From CACORA01 sp044234625 (lineage in GTDB: Bacteria > Planctomycetota > Planctomycetia > Pirellulales > UBA1268): a DNA stretch of 64,000 nucleotides. Below, piece by piece: positions 63,490-64,000 of the stretch (positions are counted from its first letter, which is position 1; the number at the start of each line of letters is the position of its first letter). The stretch covers positions 1 through 64,000 of the forward strand of contig JBIIIP010000002.1 in assembly GCA_044234625.1 (NCBI GenBank), in the 5' to 3' direction. Below the pieces are notes generated by a model that saw nothing but the letters and a program-made list of their open reading frames with translations, was not told the DNA's origin and searched no databases. The position numbers were made by a program, and so were the translations under genes.

Positions 63490-64000
63490 ATGGGATACCT
63501 GGATCGCGGCTACTCCTCGGGCAATTCGTCGTCCTTCATGGCTGAATGGACGGCCGTGATCACGCTCGTGGTGGTCACGGTCGCCGTGTGGGTGGCCGAT
63601 CTCCTGGCCGCCGGTGAATTTCCGATCAACCAATTCCTGGCGCTCCAGGGCGACCTGCCGCAGCATCTGCTCAAGGCATGGCAACTGGTCACGTATGGCT
63701 TCGTGCACGACGACCGCGATCCGGCCCATCTGCTTTTCAACATGCTCGCCTTGTGGTTCTTCGGCCGCGAGGTCGAGGCGATCATGGGCCGCGGGGAATT
63801 CTTCCGCTTCTATCTCACGGCCATCGTCGTCGCCGGTATCGCCTGGCTGGCCAGCCTACAGATCGGCCAGCCGCTGGCCGCGATGCAGGCATCGCTGGTC
63901 GGGGCCAGCGGCGCCGTGATGGCCGTGCTCGCCGTCTTCGTCTGGTATTTCCCGCGGCAGACGGTCTACCTGTGGGGCGTGCTGCCGGTGCCCGCGTGGG
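63490..64000 (+). CDS. Rhomboid family intramembrane serine protease, N-terminal part (cut by window end)
   Basis: 171 residues are visible up to the window edge. Seen: a first membrane segment (WTAVITLVVVTVAVWVADLLAA), WQLVTYGFVHDDRDPAHLLFNMLALWFFG (the HxxxN oxyanion segment, HLLFN), a second and third segment (FYLTAIVVAGIAWLASLQIG) and LVGASGAVMAVLAVFVWYFP with the catalytic GxSGA serine. The catalytic His lies beyond the edge. It cleaves transmembrane helices in the inner membrane. Start at 63490: the ATG at 63481 lies inside a TACGAT hexamer (63477-63482), while 63490 is 7 nt after it, as for other leaderless-type starts here. Convergence with no gene; divergent from the oxidoreductase. 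Confidence 0.85.
   Translation, partial: MGYLDRGYSSGNSSSFMAEWTAVITLVVVTVAVWVADLLAAGEFPINQFLALQGDLPQHLLKAWQLVTYGFVHDDRDPAHLLFNMLALWFFGREVEAIMGRGEFFRFYLTAIVVAGIAWLASLQIGQPLAAMQASLVGASGAVMAVLAVFVWYFPRQTVYLWGVLPVPAW

Overview
The window is a GC-rich (about 70 percent by eye), densely packed bacterial chromosome segment. It most likely comes from a planctomycete of the Pirellulales type. The evidence is a secreted YTV-repeat protein, several small secreted Cys-rich proteins, a TIGR03790 protein, a WD40 protein with a C-terminal domain typical of planctomycete surface proteins, a thioredoxin-trypsin fusion, a bacterial topoisomerase VI B subunit and a Lys-rich histone H1-like protein. No rRNA, tRNA, CRISPR array, phage or intact insertion sequence was recognised.

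Layout. 0-1.1 kb: end of an ABC exporter plus DUF1854, a pair known from cyanophycin loci. 1.1-1.7 kb: a tandem hairpin repeat and a leader with a terminator-like stem. 1.7-12.8 kb: YTV protein, DUF429, MerR-TPR protein, two small secreted proteins, Top6B, a second tandem repeat, two RNA methyltransferases and two proteins of unknown function. 12.9-22.4 kb: glgA, a CBM9-like protein, a DinG-type helicase, then argH, a HEAT-like exported protein and a sigma-54 activator overlapping head to tail. 22.4-28.1 kb (minus): a 1339-residue unknown protein translationally coupled to lipB and lipA. 28.2-34.1 kb: a PQQ-type propeller, and on the minus strand an operon of M28 peptidase, lysine-free lipoyl-like protein, lnt, coiled-coil protein, a 50-residue membrane protein and mtfA.

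36-49.4 kb is the most accessory-looking part and is bracketed by two inverted copies of a 194-bp repeat. It holds a histidine phosphatase, a lower-GC pair (cyanophycin-synthetase-like ATP-grasp ligase and a sulfotransferase-like protein), and a five-gene overlapping operon (PqqD-like, HprK-like kinase, two GT2 glycosyltransferases, PF14907 nucleotidyltransferase). A secreted five-bladed propeller, the Trx-trypsin fusion and metG follow. The five-gene operon is my best candidate for an undescribed system: peptide-binding, kinase, nucleotidyl-transfer and sugar-transfer functions encoded together with no known product.

49.6-60.1 kb: a universal stress protein and epmA, then a long minus-strand run (WD40 protein, unknown, thiS, thiG, hisF, pilT, a GspE/PilB-like protein that has lost its Walker A, and a membrane protein), then nadA. 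60.2-64 kb: Lys-rich protein, lipoprotein, a PF10108 exonuclease with a Gfo/Idh/MocA oxidoreductase, and the start of a rhomboid protease.

Recurring themes are pseudo-enzymes (LipB without its catalytic Cys and Lys, a lipoyl-like domain without lysine, a GspE homologue without a P-loop, DinG lacking one cluster cysteine), -10-like hexamers only 6-10 nt from start codons that suggest leaderless transcripts, and structured hairpin repeats in the longer gaps. All identifications come from reading translations and motifs; no database search was run.
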